From NCBI GenBank assembly GCA_945910005.1, contig OX246745.1, positions 39,646,419-39,710,418 on the forward strand: DNA of 64,000 bases, given 5' to 3'. The position numbers and the translations under genes are program-made. The notes beneath the pieces were generated by a model. That model was not told the origin of the DNA. It worked only from the letters and a program-made list of their open reading frames with translations, and searched no databases. Of the stretch, positions 39,103 through 48,071 are shown one piece after another. Numbering within the stretch: position 1 is the first letter of the stretch; every line of letters begins with the position of its first letter. This stretch comes from Isoperla grammatica (lineage: Eukaryota; Arthropoda; Insecta; Plecoptera; Perlodidae).

Positions 39103-39409
39103 GACAAACGCTCTGTTTGACGCGTTGATAAGCGAGAGGCGTCCATATCTACGAACGTTCTGGCGAAAAGTTTTCAAAGCTAATAAAAAGAACTAACAGC
39201 AAAACAAGAATGCGCATTGCAAATTTGTTCCTAATTTCCATAGCTATTATACTTTCCAACATTGTTGAATGCAGTGTAATGTGCGTTGCTAAGAACTTTC
39301 GTTGTCATTCCGTCTAGTATTTTCAACGCGGTCCGCAACCGTTATTGACAGCAATAGAAATGTAATTTCTGCCTCTAATACTTATCAGATCGCTTCTAAG
39401 TTAGTATAT
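39103..39409 (+). repeat. Dispersed element copy 4, truncated by the LINE
   Basis: Begins ACAAACGCTCTGTTTGACGC and follows the family through ACAGCAATAGAAATGTAATT and TCTAATACTTATCAGATCGC to TTAGTATAT. Family homology then ends and LINE reverse transcriptase sequence begins within about 45 bp. The LINE 5' end therefore lies inside this copy. Just upstream, at about 39063-39102, CATGGAAATACTTGACA is identical to part of the LINE 3' untranslated region (42804 on), so a scrap of an earlier LINE end may lie between copies 3 and 4. Confidence 0.7.
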
Positions 39410-39454
39410 ATGTTGTTTCTTATTTACATTATTTACTACACTACACTATTGTCT

Positions 39455-39844
39455 AATGCAGCTACAAAATACAAAATCTTGACATCGTGCATAACAAATA
39501 AAATATATAGTCACTGCGAAGAACACAATATATTAGCTGAAGAACAAAAGGGATGTCGTAAATTGTCGCAGGGGTGTAAGGAACAATTAATTATCGATTC
39601 TGTTGTAATGAACCAAGCTTTCAACAAGAAGAGAAACATTCACGTTAGCTATATTGATTACAAGAAAGCGTATGATTCGTCACCACATTCGTGGCTAATA
39701 CAGATACTGGAAATTTATAAAGTAAACCCATTGATAGTAAACTTTTTGCGGACAGCGATGACGAGTTGGAAAACAACATTAAAGTTAAACGTAGGCAAAG
39801 AGCAGATATGTACTGACCCAGTTAACATCCGACGAGGTATTTTT
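39455..39844 (+). pseudogene. LINE reverse transcriptase, N-terminal RT motifs (fragment 1)
   Basis: In the frame open at 39302-39940, LINE homology starts near 39455 with KYKILTSCITNKIYSH (RT motif 1). It continues with EEQKGCRKLSQGCKEQLIID (motif 2 region) and SYIDYKKAYDSSPHSWL, which is motif A with the catalytic Asp at 39656-39658. After RRGIFQ the frame enters the hAT element, so the ATG at 39302 and the tail after 39844 are chance sequence. The role in a live element is target-primed reverse transcription of the element RNA. The motif spacing is normal for LINE RT, and no stop is seen in this piece. Confidence 0.9.
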
Positions 39845-40424
39845 CAGGGATTGGAACCTTTATTCATAAAGGTTCCGGTTCCGGTTCCAGTCAACGATTT
39901 TATAACGGTTCCGGTTCCGGTTCCGGTTCCGGATGTTTAAAGGTTCCGCAAGAACCGGTTCGAAACGGTTCTTAAGGGTTCCGGTTCCGGTTCCCAATAA
40001 TTTTAGAAATCATAGAATATTGAAAATATTTCAAATTAAATATTTCGTTATGGAATTTTGGAAAGCTAAAATTAAACAAAGTGGTAAAATATAATCACTA
40101 GGGCTTAATGTTTGTAGTAGAGCTGTACTTTTATTTTTAGGTCTTTATATAATACGTACATGCTTTGTTGTTTAACAAGATAAATGCATTGATATTATAA
40201 ATAGGATTTTAATTACACAAATTACTTTCTTGTTTATGTGATCAATGTTTTACTTAGTAAGTTAATATATCTATAATATGTATCTAAATCATAATATTTG
40301 TAAGATGCAAAGAGTATAATAAACGTGTACTGCTAAATATTTAATAGCAGTAAAAGAAAAGATGTATATACCTCTCGAATCTAGCTAGACACATAAAATA
40401 GAAATACAAAATAACAATAACTCC

Positions 40425-40425
40425 A

Positions 40426-40464
<39 letters not shown>
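40425..40464. repeat. (ATT)n microsatellite within the hAT element
   Basis: About 13 uninterrupted ATT repeats followed by imperfect ATTATTATTTTTATTATTAT. It lies in the non-coding interior of the element. Confidence 0.95.
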
Positions 40465-40651
40465 GCTTTTATTATTATTTTTATTATTATACACGATTTA
40501 TTATAACTATGATGACGATGACGATGATTGAACAAGTAGAATAATTTTTTTTACACATACATAATTATTTTGTTCAGAGCACTATATACTGCGAACACCG
40601 ACCACTAAATTGCATCTTGATAATATTGATTAATTTTGTGCTTAAGTTTGT

Positions 40652-40816
40652 TTACTTCTCTTTTTGACTAAAAATCATGTTTGTACGCACTACCATGATA
40701 TCGTCCAAAATGTCTTCTTTCAAATTGGCACGAGTAGGAGAAAGAATGAGCTTTAGACCCGAAAACAGCCTCTCCACGCTCACTTGAGTTGCTGGTACTG
40801 CATTTACTACTTTAGA
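40652..40816 (-). pseudogene. hAT transposase C-terminal dimerisation domain remnant
   Basis: 54 codons open on the minus strand, from after a TGA at 40817-40819 to a TAA at 40652-40654. The reading AVPATQVSVERLFSGLKLIL, then SPTRANLKEDILDDIMVVRT and NMIFS, fits the hAT C-terminal dimerisation consensus: an (A/P)ATSVxSERxFS core, a small loop, an R-x-L step, then a hydrophobic helix ending in LxxN. In a full transposase this segment closes the RNase H-like catalytic domain and mediates oligomer formation. The N-terminal BED finger and the catalytic DDE part are absent. It is too short for the ORF length cut-off usually used, and it links the element firmly to hAT. Confidence 0.88.
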
Positions 40817-41007
40817 TCATTGTGCATTTTGGAACCTTTAAGAACCGCTAAGAACCGTTAAGAACCTTATAGGATAAAACGGTTCGGTTCCGGTTCCGGT
40901 TCCATAAATCGTAGGTTTTAACGGTTCCGGTTCCGGTTCCGGTTCTACGAAGTGAAAAGGTTCCAAACGGTTCCGGGTTCCGGTTCCGGTTCCGGTTCCA
41001 ATCCCTG

Positions 41008-41897
41008 GTATTTTTCAAGGTGACTCGTTTAGTGCGTTATGGTTTTGTCTTTCATTAAATCCATTATCTCATATACTAAACAAATCTACACATGGTTTCA
41101 AGATAAAGGACGGTAATACGGTTTGCCACACACTTTCACATCTATTCTACATGGACGATTTCAAGCTATATGCTTTAAATGCGACACACATGACGAATCT
41201 TCTTAACTCAACGTTAGAATTCAGTAGAGATATATGTATGGATTTTGGAATTGATAAATGTAAGTCACTTCATGTCATCAAAGGAAAGATTACGAAATTA
41301 GAAGAGTTTGAAATTGACGAAGACAACCGGATTGGAGTAATGGACGAAGACGACATATACAAATATCTAGGATTTGCGCAGGCTAAACGAATTGATCATA
41401 AACTGATGAAAAGTAAACTAATTTCTGCATACAAGAAACGAATAGGATCCATTTTAAAAACACAATTGAATGGTAAAAACAAGATCAAAGCAATTAACAC
41501 TTATGCTATACCGGTACTTACATATTCATTTGGAATTATTAACTGGACACAGACAGAACTTCATGCCCTAGAAATTCTCACCCGCACAACATTCACCAAG
41601 TACAGAAGTCATCACCCTAAGTCAGCAATAGAACGAGTGACTCTACCTAGAGAAAAAGGGGGAAGAGGCTTGATTGATTTAAACAATTTATATTATAAAC
41701 AAATTGAAATTCTGAGAAAGTACTTTTATACAAAATGCCCACATTCACAACTTCATAGAGCTATAGTATCGGCAGACAAGTCGCTTTCTCCCCTCAATTT
41801 AAATGACGGAAATTTAAACTTGCTTCAAAAACAAAATTCTGACACAGCAAAAGAGATCAGAGTATCAGAAAAGACGTTACATAGCAGACGTCGATAG
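41008..41897 (+). pseudogene. LINE reverse transcriptase, C-terminal RT motifs and thumb (fragment 2)
   Basis: The frame is open from the right-hand target duplication. GIFQGDSFSALWFCLSLNPL is RT motif B and picks up exactly where fragment 1 stopped. It is followed by SHLFYMDDFKLYA with the catalytic YMDD at 41148-41159 (motif C). YLGF and the stretch INTYAIPVLTYSFGIINWT are the usual post-RT landmarks of R2/R4-type LINEs. After SEKTLHSRRR the frame meets TAG at 41895-41897, a false end caused by a single-base frameshift near 41868-41876, probably in the GAAAAG run. The +1-shifted frame continues with a plausible protein. Confidence 0.9.
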
Positions 41898-42609
41898 GGT
41901 AGCATCGAACAAATGGTTAACGTCCGGGGACATTTTCAGCGAAACAGAGGGATTTATGATCGCTATTCAAGATAAAGTAATCAAGACTAACAATTACAAA
42001 AAATACATACTGAAAGACGTCACAGTGGAAGATAAATGTAGAAAATGTAATATGAACGGCGAAACAATTGAACATATCGTATCTGGGTGCAAAATGCTTT
42101 GTCAAACAGATTATCTTCATAGGCATAACCAAGTTGCAAACATTGTACATCAAAAATTAGCCATGAAGTATAAACTTATAAACACAACCACTGCGTATTA
42201 CAAATACAAGCCTGAAAAGGTATTAGATAGTAAAGACTACAAATTATATTACGACCGGGCAGTTATAACAGACCAAACCATACATCACAATAGACCGGAT
42301 ATTATATTTATTGACAAGAAGAAACAAGAAACGATTTTAATTGATGTTGCCGTCCCTTTATGCCACAATGTAGAGACAACTTGGCGGGAAAAGATAAACA
42401 GATATAAGGAATTATCTATTGAAATAAAAAGGTTGTGGAAGCAGAATAATGTAACTGTTATACCGTTAATTATATCAGCAAATGGCATTGTTCCACGTAA
42501 ACTCCATGACAGTATTAAACTAATTGGTCTCCAACCGAACATATACATCGAGATGCAAAAAGCAATTATTTTGAACACGTGTAGGATAGTGCGAAAATGT
42601 TTGGACTAA
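41870..42609 (+). pseudogene. LINE zinc knuckle and restriction-like endonuclease domain (fragment 3)
   Basis: Continues fragment 2 in a different frame from about 41870 (KRRYIADVDRVASNKWLTSG), well upstream of the first ATG at 41956. CRKCNMNGETIEHIVSGC (42037-42090) is a CX2CX8HX4C knuckle. Further on, RPD (Asp 42298-42300) and ILIDVAVP (Asp 42343-42345) form the RPDX14D catalytic signature of the restriction-like endonuclease that R2/R4-type elements use to nick the target. After it come a Lys/Arg-rich helix (YKELSIEIKRLWKQ) and a hydrophobic stretch, then the natural stop TAA at 42607. This domain is intact by eye. Only the upstream frameshift disconnects it. Confidence 0.9.
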
Positions 42610-42879
42610 GAAGAATGAAGACTTCAAGAAGTTCTCCATCCCGATGGTGGTTTTCGTGGTTTCCACCGTACAAAGAGCGAATGCTGGGAAGAGTACAAAT
42701 CGGCCACGACCGTACATAGCATCCACAGTTCGGTTTGAAAAAATAATGTGGACAATGATATATTAATTAATTAGTTCTAAGTAGATTTTAATAAGGTAAA
42801 CACATGGAAATACTTGACATTTGTGTCCGTACAACATGTTTATGCCGGTTTTGACCGAGTTTGTATGTATTGCAACAAT

Positions 42880-42898
42880 AAAATAATAATAATAATAA

Positions 42899-42929
<31 letters not shown>

Positions 42930-42930
42930 A

Positions 42931-42961
<31 letters not shown>

Positions 42962-42962
42962 T
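42880..42962. repeat. (AAT)n tail of the LINE, left part
   Basis: Begins directly after GCAACAATAA and consists of AAT repeats with a few interruptions (AAAAAT, AGTAAT). It is split from the right part by the hAT element at 42963. A repeat of this kind could be the original 3' tail of the LINE or a pre-existing AAT target site; R4/Dong-like elements are associated with TAA-type repeats. Confidence 0.9.
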
Positions 42963-43719
42963 CAGGGGGTGAAATTAACTTTTTTGGCCACTAGCCCTCT
43001 GGGCTAGTTGCATCAATAGTTCTCTAGCCCGAGACCATTTTTACTAGCCCGTAATGAAATAGGTTATATTGATGTAAAACGATCATTATTCATGCATGAA
43101 AGTTTTGGGTCACAACACTTTTCAAAACATTTTGTTGACACCATCGTCGAAACGCAACGAAGTGTGAGCTGTTTTCCAACTTTCTTGGAATGTTCTACCC
43201 TATTTTTTTCGTAGTCACTTGGTTGTTTAGCTTCTGCAACTTTAGATTTAGGTTTAGGCACTCCTTGAATATAACGCCACATATAACAACACCACGATTT
43301 TAGGAAGATAACCAATTGACACTGATAGTTATTGATATTTGTAAACGAAATACGTAATAAGCTAGCTACAAGGCCCTGTAGGCCTAGGCTTCACGCTCAC
43401 GGCACAGAACGAACAGTTGGTGCTAGTGCGTGCATCAGTCGTCAGTGAACTGCGCAGTGCTAGTTCCAGGGTTGTAACACAGTATAAGGCCTTATACTCT
43501 GGTTGTAATTTATAAAAGTACCAATTTTCAATAATAAGTAGTGCACAAGTACTGGAAACTCGCAAGGTGATCGGCGCGAAATATTATGATTTTTTGAACG
43601 GCAATTGTAAGCTCTGGAAAACGTACTCGCCCGTCGGGCTAGTGAAATAAGATTTTTACTAGCCCGAGCAAAGTTTTACTAGCCTCGGGCGAGCGGGCGA
43701 GCGTTAATTTCGACCCCTG
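42963..43719. mobile_element. Second hAT-type element (757 bp) inserted in the AAT repeat
   Basis: The left end is CAGGGGGTGAAATTAAC. The right end, read inward, is CAGGGGTCGAAATTAACG, so the terminal inverted repeats agree over about 17 bp with two or three differences. ATAATAAT flanks both sides, consistent with an 8-bp duplication, although inside an AAT repeat this alone proves little. Subterminal CTAGCCC/GGGCTAGT words recur in opposite orientation near both ends (about 42993-43047 and 43632-43685). The interior has an 83-codon minus frame at 43064-43315 with no recognised transposase motif, and an 18-bp perfect palindrome at 43481-43498. I call it a non-autonomous hAT. Confidence 0.85.
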
Positions 43720-43778
<59 letters not shown>

Positions 43779-43828
43779 TATAAAAATAACAATAATAATA
43801 ACAATAATAATAATAATAATAATAATAT
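43720..43828. repeat. (AAT)n repeat, right part
   Basis: Resumes immediately after CGACCCCTG as ATAATAATAATAAT and runs about 109 bp with AAC, TATAAA and similar interruptions. It matches the left part at 42880-42962, so the two were one tract before the hAT insertion. Confidence 0.93.
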
Positions 43829-44353
43829 TCTAACAGTATAGATTTGTTATACAACGGCTTTTCCCGCCAAAACTCGTTACTCCAGAACATTTTATACCCC
43901 ATTACCACTGATATCCTACATTATCAACTATCTTAGATTGTTTTGGTGCTAAAGGAAACGACCGTAGCGTCCAATGGGATCGTTTTCGGGTGAAAAGGGA
44001 AAAGTGTCGGATACTATGGTGAAAAACGGTCATGCGAATATTATTTTGTCTCATTTGTGACCAAAGTTTCTTGGGTAACATACACTTGAAAGAAAGCCAA
44101 GTAGAAGTTCGAGTGCATTGGAACTGATGTTCTGTCACTTGATGCGGTCTGACGTCTGAGCTTACTCTTAGTAGACAGCACCGAACTGGAGATGATGCTA
44201 ACCAACGAGAAGCTGGTGTACAAGGTCATACACGGCAACTGAGGTGGTGACTCGTCAGCTCCTGAGTACCCGAGCAGGTGTCTTCCTTTCACCATCTTCT
44301 TCCTCTAGCGCCAACAACACTGCCATGATATTCACGTGACGTCAGAGACATAA
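43829..44353. other. Non-array DNA; no gene recognised
   Basis: Contains two overlapping minus-strand frames of about 80 codons (43902-44295) with no family resemblance I can name. No inverted repeat or target duplication stands out. Confidence 0.5.
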
Positions 44354-45925
44354 TGGCGGCCATACTCCCGTACACGAAGTATCCCAGTTGCAGCACATAG
44401 CGGCCATACTCCCGTACATGAAGTATCCCAGTTGCAGCACATAGCGGCCATACTCCCGTACACGAAGTATCCCAGTTGCAACACATAGCGGCCATACTCC
44501 CGTACACGAAGTATCCCAGTTGCAACACATAGCGGCCATACTCCCGTACACGAAGTATCGCAGTTGCAGCACATAGCGGCCATACTCCCGTACACGAAGT
44601 ATCCCAGTTGCAACACATAGCGGCCATACTCCCGTACACGAAGTATCCCAGTTGCAGCACATAGCGGCCATACTCCCGTACATGAAGTATCCCAGTTGCA
44701 GCACATAGCGGCCATACTCCCGTACACGAAGTATCCCAGTTGCAACACATAGCGGCCATACTCCCGTACACGAAGTATCCCAGTTGCAGCACATAGCGGC
44801 CATACTCCCGTACATGAAGTATCCCAGTTGCAACACATAGCGGCCATACTCCCGTACACGAAGTATCCCAGTTGCAACACATAGGGGCCATACTCCCGTA
44901 CACGAAGTATCCCAGTTGCAGCACATAGCGGCCATACTCCCGTACACGAAGTATCCCAGTTGCAACACATAGGGGCCATACTCCCGTACACGAAGTATCG
45001 CAGTTGCAGCACATAGCGGCCATACTCCCGTACATGAAGTATCCCAGTTGCAACACATAGCGGCCATACTCCCGTACACGAAGTATCCCAGTTGCAACAC
45101 ATAGGGGCCATACTCCCGTACACGAAGTATCGCAGTTGCAGCACATAGCGGCCATACTCCCGTACACGAAGTATCGCAGTTGCAACACATAGGGGCCATA
45201 CTCCCGTACACGAAGTATCCCAGTTGCAACACATAGGGGCCATACTCCCGTACACGAAGTATCGCAGTTGCAGCACATAGCGGCCATACTCCCGTACACG
45301 AAGTATCGCAGTTGCAACACATAGGGGCCATACTCCCGTACACGAAGTATCCCAGTTGCAACACATAGGGGCCATACTCCCGTACACGAAGTATCCCAGT
45401 TGCAGCACATAGCGGCCATACTCCCGTACACGAAGTATCCCAGTTGCAGCACATAGCGGCCATACTCCCGTACATGAAGTATCCCAGTTGCAGCACATAG
45501 CGGCCATACTCCCGTACACGAAGTATCCCAGTTGCAACACATAGCGGCCATACTCCCGTACATGAAGTATCCCAGTTGCAGCACATAGCGGCCATACTCC
45601 CGTACACGAAGTATCCCAGTTGCAACACATAGCGGCCATACTCCCGTACACGAAGTATCCCAGTTGCAGCACATAGCGGCCATACTCCCGTACACGAAGT
45701 ATCCCAGTTGCAGCACATAGCGGCCATACTCCCGTACACGAAGTATCCCAGTTGCAGCACATAGCGGCCATACTCCCGTACATGAAGTATCCCAGTTGCA
45801 GCACATAGCGGCCATACTCCCGTACATGAAGTATCCCAGTTGCAACACATAGCGGCTATACTCCCGTACACGAAGTATCCCAGTTGCAACACATAGCGGC
45901 TATACTCCCGTACACGAAGTATCGC
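44354..45925. repeat. 44-bp minisatellite array (about 36 units)
   Basis: Unit CGGCCATACTCCCGTACACG, AAGTATCCCAGTTGCAGCAC, ATAG: 44 bp. Because 44 is not a multiple of three and the minus strand of the unit has no stop in any phase, all three minus frames stay open across the whole array (490, 519 and 535 codons). That is a strong sign that these frames are not selected coding sequence. Variable positions are TACACG/TACATG, GTTGCAGC/GTTGCAAC, AGCGGCC/AGGGGCC and ATCCCAG/ATCGCAG. Several of these alternate with a two- or three-unit rhythm between 44880 and 45380. Confidence 0.97.
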
Positions 45926-46290
45926 GATGTTCGACTGGTCATAGTTCAATGAACAAATTAATGGTACAATTGAATATTATAATTGATAAGAAATAAAGAT
46001 TTAATTAAATAACGAATGAGTTAACGGCCGCAATGTCGAAAAAGCCCTCTGCAGGTAGAACACTGTTGAAAATGTTTCGTATGAAGGGAACACATCTTTT
46101 GTTAGTCTATAATATCATCTAAAGACAACAATCTCTCTCAAACTCTCACATCTTTATGTATTGACTTTACTTGAAATACATTATTTTTATTACATTATAA
46201 ACCTATAATAGGTGTGATCATTACAATAATATGTTTTTTTTTACAACTAATTTGTAAACTCTTCTTGAGCAGATTGCCATTATACAACTC

Positions 46291-46615
46291 TGCGTGTGCG
46301 TGTGCGTGTGCGTGTGCGTGTGCGTGTACGTGTGCGTGTGCGTGTGCGTGTGCGTGTGCGTGTGCGTGTGCGTGTGCGTGTGCGTGTGCGTGTGCGTGTG
46401 CGTGTGCGTGTGCGTGTGCGTGTGCGTGTGCGTGTGCGTGTTTGTGTGCGTGTGCGTGTGCGTGTGCGTGTGCGTGTGCGTGTGCGTGTGCGTGTGCGTG
46501 TGCGTGTGCGTGTGCGTGTGCGTGTGCGTGTGCGTGTGCGTGTGCGTGTGCGTGTGCGTGTGCGTGTGCGTGTGCGTGTGCGTGTGCGTGTGCGTGTGCG
46601 TGTGCGTGTGCGCGT
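46291..46615. repeat. (TGCGTG)n hexanucleotide microsatellite, ~54 copies
   Basis: About 325 bp of alternating purine-pyrimidine TGCGTG repeats, with only two interruptions (TGTACG near 46325 and TTTGTG near 46440) and a GCGCG end. Alternating GT/GC DNA is a classic Z-DNA-prone composition. All six frames through it are dipeptide by-products (Ala-His, Arg-Thr, Arg-Val, Cys-Val and so on). Confidence 0.97.
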
Positions 46616-46741
46616 AGTTTCATACCTGGAGTTAACTGCAATTAGTGTAACCTTGACTGAGGGAGACTCTGCAGACCTACTATTCATTCTGAGAACGTTA
46701 CCTTTCACCGCAACTCAATTGAAATTGTTTTCAGAAGTGAC

Positions 46742-47054
46742 GGGGACGCGGAATAACGCCCACAAGGAACAACGCCCACATGGAACAAGGCCCACATGGA
46801 ATAACGCCCACATGGAACAAGGCCCACATTTTACGATCCCGAAGCTTCCCGAGCGATGCTGCGTTGCCAAATGTTTAATATTGGTTTTGATAGTCGTTAC
46901 TCACACCTAATTTGCATAATGAAGGTCAACGGCAAAGCAAGCTTCGGGATCGTAAAATGTGGGCCTTGTTCCATGTGGGCGTTATTCCATGTGGGCCTTG
47001 TTCCATGTTGGTGTTGTTCCATGTGGGCGTTATTCCGGTAGCTTGCATGTACCC
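46742..47054. mobile_element. Palindromic foldback element with 8-bp flanking repeat
   Basis: The arms 46749-46847 and 46939-47037 are 99 bp each and nearly perfect reverse complements (about four mismatches), around an 91-nt loop. Each arm is itself a tandem of 16-bp words, CCCACATGGAACAAGG alternating with CCCACATGGAATAACG, and ends ACGATCCCGAAGCTT. GAAGTGAC occurs at 46734-46741 and 47055-47062, a candidate 8-bp target duplication. With it the ends would be GGGGAC and, inward on the right, GGGTAC. No coding sequence. It is a MITE/foldback-type element of uncertain superfamily. Confidence 0.82.
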
Positions 47055-47262
47055 GAAGTGACCAATCGTCTTTCTTAGTGCCGGTGTGACGCTACTCGAC
47101 TTCTCCCCTGTGCGATTACTCGATACTCTAGAGTAATAGTATTGCTATATAAGAGGACTGGGAGTAAACATGTATCGCAATAACAGTACTCACAGAGTAA
47201 AGATGTATTAAAATGATAATACTCTACGTGAAATATCAATACTCAACTAAAATACGAGCAAA

Positions 47263-47464
47263 TGCATAAGGGAGTAATAATATTGACTGCAAAATGTAAA
47301 ATACTATTACTCAATGCTTAAGGGGGTAATAGGATGTAACACGTGAAATAATATTACCACAGATGATATTACTCTACCTATATACTTTCTACAAAAACCT
47401 CTGAAGCTGAAGGGAGTAATAATATTGAATGAGGGACACAAAATACTATTACTCCTTCTGCTAT
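47263..47464. repeat. Two related imperfect hairpins with AGTAATA cores
   Basis: At about 47263-47323 and 47405-47464, AGGGAGTAATAATATTGA is followed 10-20 nt later by AATACTATTACTC, forming imperfect stems. The two modules are about 143 bp apart and share the same outer words (TAAG/CTTA and GAAG/CTTC). Further AGTAATA/TATTACT words are scattered from 47105 to 47380. They may be the ends of small elements or a local inverted duplication. Confidence 0.5.
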
Positions 47465-48071
47465 CAAGGTACATGACATACCGTGTCATTGCAACAAGGT
47501 TTATCGCGATAATGTAGGAATAGATACTTTCTACATAAGACTGTCCATGCACAGGTTCGCGTGTCCCTGCGGCCAGCTCAGCTTGCGACGTCAGTCTTGG
47601 AATTAGATATATACTGACCATGAAAACGATACCTACATTTTCACGTTGAAACCCCGATCAATGTTTTTATAAAGGTAGTAGCCACAGTTAGTTCTCGGCG
47701 GGTCGCTGTCCTAATTCAAATCATAGGCAAGGATCTAACTATCACATGCTTGCACATAACAAATTAAGTATAATTAAAGTATATATTAATTGTTCTTTTC
47801 TGCATATACATAAGGTTATTTTGGTAGAATCACACATTTTTAATATTCTCGAAATCGTTCCTGATTTATCTAGAGTATTTTTAAAAATATGGCAAATTGA
47901 AAGAGTTCTGAACGATTAAAAATCCAGCACTACGACTGTGGTATTTTACACTAAAACAATTACCTGAGCACAGGAAACGATGGCGAGATACGTTCATATC
48001 AGCAGAGATAATCATAGCTAGGCCTAATAACAGAGTGGCTGTCCCCTGCCAATCTCAGATACCTCGTGGCC
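47465..48071. other. Non-array DNA; no gene recognised
   Basis: AT-rich sequence without a recognisable frame. The last ~60 bp may belong to the inverted-repeat element that starts near 48072, whose outer edge is not sharply defined. Confidence 0.45.

Larger units (their letters stand above)
39845..41007 (-). mobile_element. hAT-superfamily element (1163 bp) inserted in the LINE RT
   Basis: The termini are CAGGGATTGGAACC on the left (39845 on) and its reverse complement GGTTCCAATCCCTG on the right (to 41007). GTATTTTT at 39837-39844 is repeated exactly at 41008-41015, an 8-bp target duplication. Subterminal regions are rich in tandem GGTTCC/GGAACC on both sides, likely transposase-binding repeats. 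The interior keeps the C-terminal dimerisation segment of a hAT transposase on the minus strand (40652-40816) and an (ATT)n tract at about 40425-40464, so it is an internally deleted or rearranged derivative of an autonomous element. The insertion point is inside RT motif B, which is readable on both sides. Confidence 0.94.
39410..42882 (+). mobile_element. 5'-truncated non-LTR retrotransposon with RT and restriction-like endonuclease (R4/Dong-like)
   Basis: The order from 5' to 3' is: RT core motifs, the interrupting hAT element, the rest of RT with FYMDD, a thumb/linker region, a CX2CX8HX4C zinc knuckle, an RPDX14D endonuclease motif, a stop at 42607-42609, a ~270-bp 3' untranslated region, and an (AAT)n tail. 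A C-terminal zinc knuckle plus PD-D endonuclease is the layout of the R2/R4/NeSL/CRE group of LINEs. The AAT tail fits R4/Dong-type elements, which is the clade I favour; it is an inference. The 5' half, including any N-terminal zinc fingers, is missing. The element cannot be active: it has a 1163-bp insertion, a frameshift near 41870 and a 5' truncation. A second 3' end of the family lies at 51432-51659. Confidence 0.88.

Noticed and set aside
39302..39940. Complete 212-residue protein starting at the ATG at 39302
   Set aside because: The start lies in the truncated dispersed element and the end lies in the hAT insertion. Only the middle is LINE reverse transcriptase.
43064..43315. Transposase in the second hAT element
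   Set aside because: The 83-codon frame has Lys-rich sequence but none of the BED-finger, catalytic or dimerisation motifs.
46195..46910. Poly-dipeptide frames in the TGCGTG tract
   Set aside because: A hexamer repeat is open in all frames. The translations are simple dipeptides.
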